Source of the DNA: Prevotella sp. HUN102
GTDB lineage: Bacteria > Bacteroidota > Bacteroidia > Bacteroidales > Bacteroidaceae
Reading direction: 5' to 3'
Length of the DNA stretch: 64,000 bases
Assembly (NCBI RefSeq): GCF_000688375.1
Contig: NZ_JIAF01000004.1
Location: 2,170,001 to 2,234,000 of the forward strand
The notes beneath the pieces were generated by a model, which saw only the letters and a list, made by a program, of their open reading frames with translations, did not search any database and had not been told where the DNA came from. The translations under genes and the position numbers were made by a program. Shown here one piece after another: positions 61,932 to 64,000 of this stretch; within the stretch, counting starts at the first letter, position 1; each line of letters begins with the position of its first letter.

Positions 61932-63947
61932 TTATGATTTTTTGCTACTGAGTAGCTTGGAAAGTTCCGGGTCATCAGCAATCCGTTGCAACTCCCGTTC
62001 CACGATGTCCCGCACCTCCGTCTTTACATGGTCATAATTCGCCTTGATTTCCTGTTCCATCATATCCTCTCCGTTTTCATTCGTGAAGTCCGTCAGAACG
62101 GGTATCGGTCGGTAAGCGGCTGTTTCCTTTGCCACTTTCGCATTGTCCACCACAATCTCACAGTGGAATATCTTCTGCTCGATACGTTCGGAGAAGTTGT
62201 CGGCAACCGCTCCCACAAACATTCCCTGCGTGAGCGTGGAAATCTTGCTCTGCGGAATCAGGCTGTCCATCTGCGTGGAGATGGAGGTCGTCTTGTCGCT
62301 TCGGGTAATACTCATACTTTGCCTCTTTTGAAGCACTTTCCCGAAACGTTCCGATAAGGTTTTTGCCGTCTCGCCGACCACCTGACCTGAGAAAATGTTT
62401 CCGACGGTATTCATCACTACGGCTGCTTCCTTGTCTCCATAGTCACGCTTCAGCTGGGAGAAGTCCTGAAAGCCCAAGCATACCGCCACTTTATTGCTAC
62501 GTGCGGTGGCTATCAGATTGTCAAGCCCTTTGAAGTATATGGTAGGCAGCTCATCTATCAGCACGGAACTTTTCAGCATCCCTTTCTTGTTTATCAGCTT
62601 GACGATACGCGAATTGTACAATCCCAATGCTGCCCCATAGATATTCTGCCTGTCGGGATTGTTCCCCACACAAAGGATTTTAGGCTCCTTGGGGTTATTG
62701 ATGTCGAGCGTAAAATCATCTCCCGTCATAATCCAATAGAGTTGCGGACTGATCATCCTTGACAAGGGAATCTTGGCGGAAGCTATCTGTCCTTGCAACT
62801 GGTCAGCCGCCCCTCCGAGCCAAGCGTCCATAAAGGGAGAAAGGTAATTCTCCAATTCAGGGTAAGAGGTAAGTATCGGGAAAATGTCCTCGTACTTCCG
62901 ACAGAGAAACTCAATGGCGTGCGGAAAGGTACAGTATTTTCCTCCCTCGAAGATGCGGAGATACCAGATGATGGCGGCAAAGAGGACGATGGGCGACTCC
63001 ACGAAGAAATCTCCCTGCTTCTGTACCCACGTCTTGTTCAGGTTGAGCATAATCGTATAAGCCGATTCGTAGGCATCCGATATGTCGCTCATGAAATCGG
63101 GGTGTATCGGATTGCAACGATGCGACCGCCGAGGGTCGTCGAAGTTGATCACGTAAAACTTCGGCTTGACTTTATATCCTTCCGAGTGATGCAGCAAATG
63201 ATTGTACACAATCGTGGAGAGGTCGGGATATTTGAAGTCGTAGCAGTAGATGGCAAATCCTTTTTCGATTTGCTGCTTGATGAAATTATTGATGATGGCA
63301 TAGGACTTACCGCTGCCCGGCGTTCCTAAGACAGAGACAGCTCGGAAAGGATTGACCACGTTTATCCAGCCCCTGTTCCATTTCTTGCGGTAATAGAACC
63401 GGGTCGGCAGATTGACCGAGTACTCGTTTTCCAAAAGTCTTGTCTCCTGCATAAAGGATTCGTTCTCCTGATTGAAGACATCTTCCATCAGGTTGTTTTT
63501 GAGTAGTCGGCTCATGTAGAGTCCCGCCATCAGCAGACACACATACCCGACGGTCATCGTAAAGGCGTAGAGAGCCGCATTGGCTTCAATGGGCAACGGC
63601 AAGGCGAGTATCCACCAATTGAGGAAGAAAAAGACAAAGCCGATGCCCATGAATGCCCCTATTTTCGACCACGTGATATGCTCCTCTTTCACACCTTTCG
63701 TACCCAGACAGGAAAGCCCCATCAGTACCAGCGCAAAGAGCTTGGTGTAAAGCATATTGCCGAATAACCCCGCCGTGCGGTGGAAATTCATCAGTATCCT
63801 GTCCACCACACCGATGTTCAGACCCCATAATTTGATGGCTTCGTAACAATACCAATAGAGATGGGCAACCACCAATATAATACTTACGGCACGTAGAAAA
63901 TCCATAATTTTCGCCAATGCCCTCAAATCGTCTTCTTGTTGTGACAT
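61932..63947 (-). CDS. mobC: Conjugal coupling protein (MobC/TraG, VirD4-like)
   Basis: 671 residues. N-terminal membrane segments (about 12-35, 60-80, 95-150) and a cytoplasmic ATPase: Walker A LGTPGSGKSYAIINN (~211) and Walker B SVLIDELPTIYFKGLDNLIA. Conserved ENYLSPFMDAWLGGAADQLQ and GFQDFSQLKRDYG are typical of TraG/TraM-recognition proteins. It brings the nicked DNA-relaxase complex to the type IV channel. MobA/MobB of the outer ICE would be expected beyond the right edge of the window. Confidence 0.92.
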   Translation of the reverse strand: MSQQEDDLRALAKIMDFLRAVSIILVVAHLYWYCYEAIKLWGLNIGVVDRILMNFHRTAGLFGNMLYTKLFALVLMGLSCLGTKGVKEEHITWSKIGAFMGIGFVFFFLNWWILALPLPIEANAALYAFTMTVGYVCLLMAGLYMSRLLKNNLMEDVFNQENESFMQETRLLENEYSVNLPTRFYYRKKWNRGWINVVNPFRAVSVLGTPGSGKSYAIINNFIKQQIEKGFAIYCYDFKYPDLSTIVYNHLLHHSEGYKVKPKFYVINFDDPRRSHRCNPIHPDFMSDISDAYESAYTIMLNLNKTWVQKQGDFFVESPIVLFAAIIWYLRIFEGGKYCTFPHAIEFLCRKYEDIFPILTSYPELENYLSPFMDAWLGGAADQLQGQIASAKIPLSRMISPQLYWIMTGDDFTLDINNPKEPKILCVGNNPDRQNIYGAALGLYNSRIVKLINKKGMLKSSVLIDELPTIYFKGLDNLIATARSNKVAVCLGFQDFSQLKRDYGDKEAAVVMNTVGNIFSGQVVGETAKTLSERFGKVLQKRQSMSITRSDKTTSISTQMDSLIPQSKISTLTQGMFVGAVADNFSERIEQKIFHCEIVVDNAKVAKETAAYRPIPVLTDFTNENGEDMMEQEIKANYDHVKTEVRDIVERELQRIADDPELSKLLSSKKS

Positions 63948-64000
63948 AATCTTTCTGTTTTTTTAGAGTTTACGTTGTTTTCTTTTCTTACGCTGCATCC

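Overview
The window comes from a Bacteroidales bacterium, most likely Prevotella or a close relative. The evidence is the many TAnnTTTG-type -7 promoter boxes, TonB-dependent receptors with Bacteroidetes-style N-termini, a tmRNA whose tag reads GENNYALAA, and a CTnDOT-type integrative conjugative element (ICE). The species cannot be fixed from sequence alone.

Chromosomal part, about 1-17870. It opens with the tail of a hexapeptide O-acetyltransferase. A late haem-biosynthesis run follows on the plus strand: hemN, hemG and a hemD-like gene. A minus-strand block then encodes two AmpG/FptX-like MFS carriers, a TonB-dependent receptor, a DUF4922-SpoIID fusion and a two-domain glycosyltransferase, plausibly scavenging peptidoglycan fragments or siderophores. 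After it come ssrA (tmRNA), a nucleotidyltransferase/HEPN pair whose HEPN partner has lost its middle, a DUF695/RraB-like protein and an M20 dipeptidase. Intergenic regions here carry several unrelated repeats that share an exact 22-bp period.

Outer ICE, about 17874 to beyond 64000. It has a tyrosine recombinase beside a GTTGTTTTGC site, excisionase-like HTH genes, an XRE regulator with a GHKL-ATPase/PD-ExK protein (possible defence cargo), a large methylase/helicase, DUF1896, topB and a DUF3945 protein. Further on are a PchR-like AraC, MATE, TonB receptor and ABC cargo cluster, a frameshifted rteC, an Abi/HEPN protein, a zinc-ribbon membrane protein and a MobC/TraG coupling protein. One 26-bp element sits at the same distance from the -7 box of both the xis-like and the topB-operon promoters, which suggests one activator for excision functions.

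Nested element, about 25378-41953 (~16.6 kb). It is inserted inside the methylase/helicase gene and splits it into 5' (41946-45853) and 3' (23793-25376) pieces, with an 8-bp repeat TTCCTCGC at both junctions. It carries tandem tyrosine recombinases, DUF1896, two HTH proteins, a DUF3408 protein and a MobA-like protein without a relaxase. Its cargo is a RiPP (ribosomally made, modified peptide) locus: six precursor genes in exact 228-bp tandem repeats plus a relic of a seventh, a radical SAM/SPASM maturase, a C39-peptidase ABC exporter, a short HlyD-like adaptor, a TonB-type outer-membrane protein, an autoinducer-synthase-like GNAT, a LuxR-type regulator and a ThiF-like enzyme.

The most striking signal is a palindrome, TACCC-N4-GGGTA. 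It lies 21-23 bp upstream of the -7 box of all four promoters of the RiPP locus (ThiF, GNAT, outer-membrane protein, LuxR). This is where a LuxR-type activator would bind, and it suggests a self-controlled, possibly density-dependent peptide system carried on a mobile element within a mobile element.
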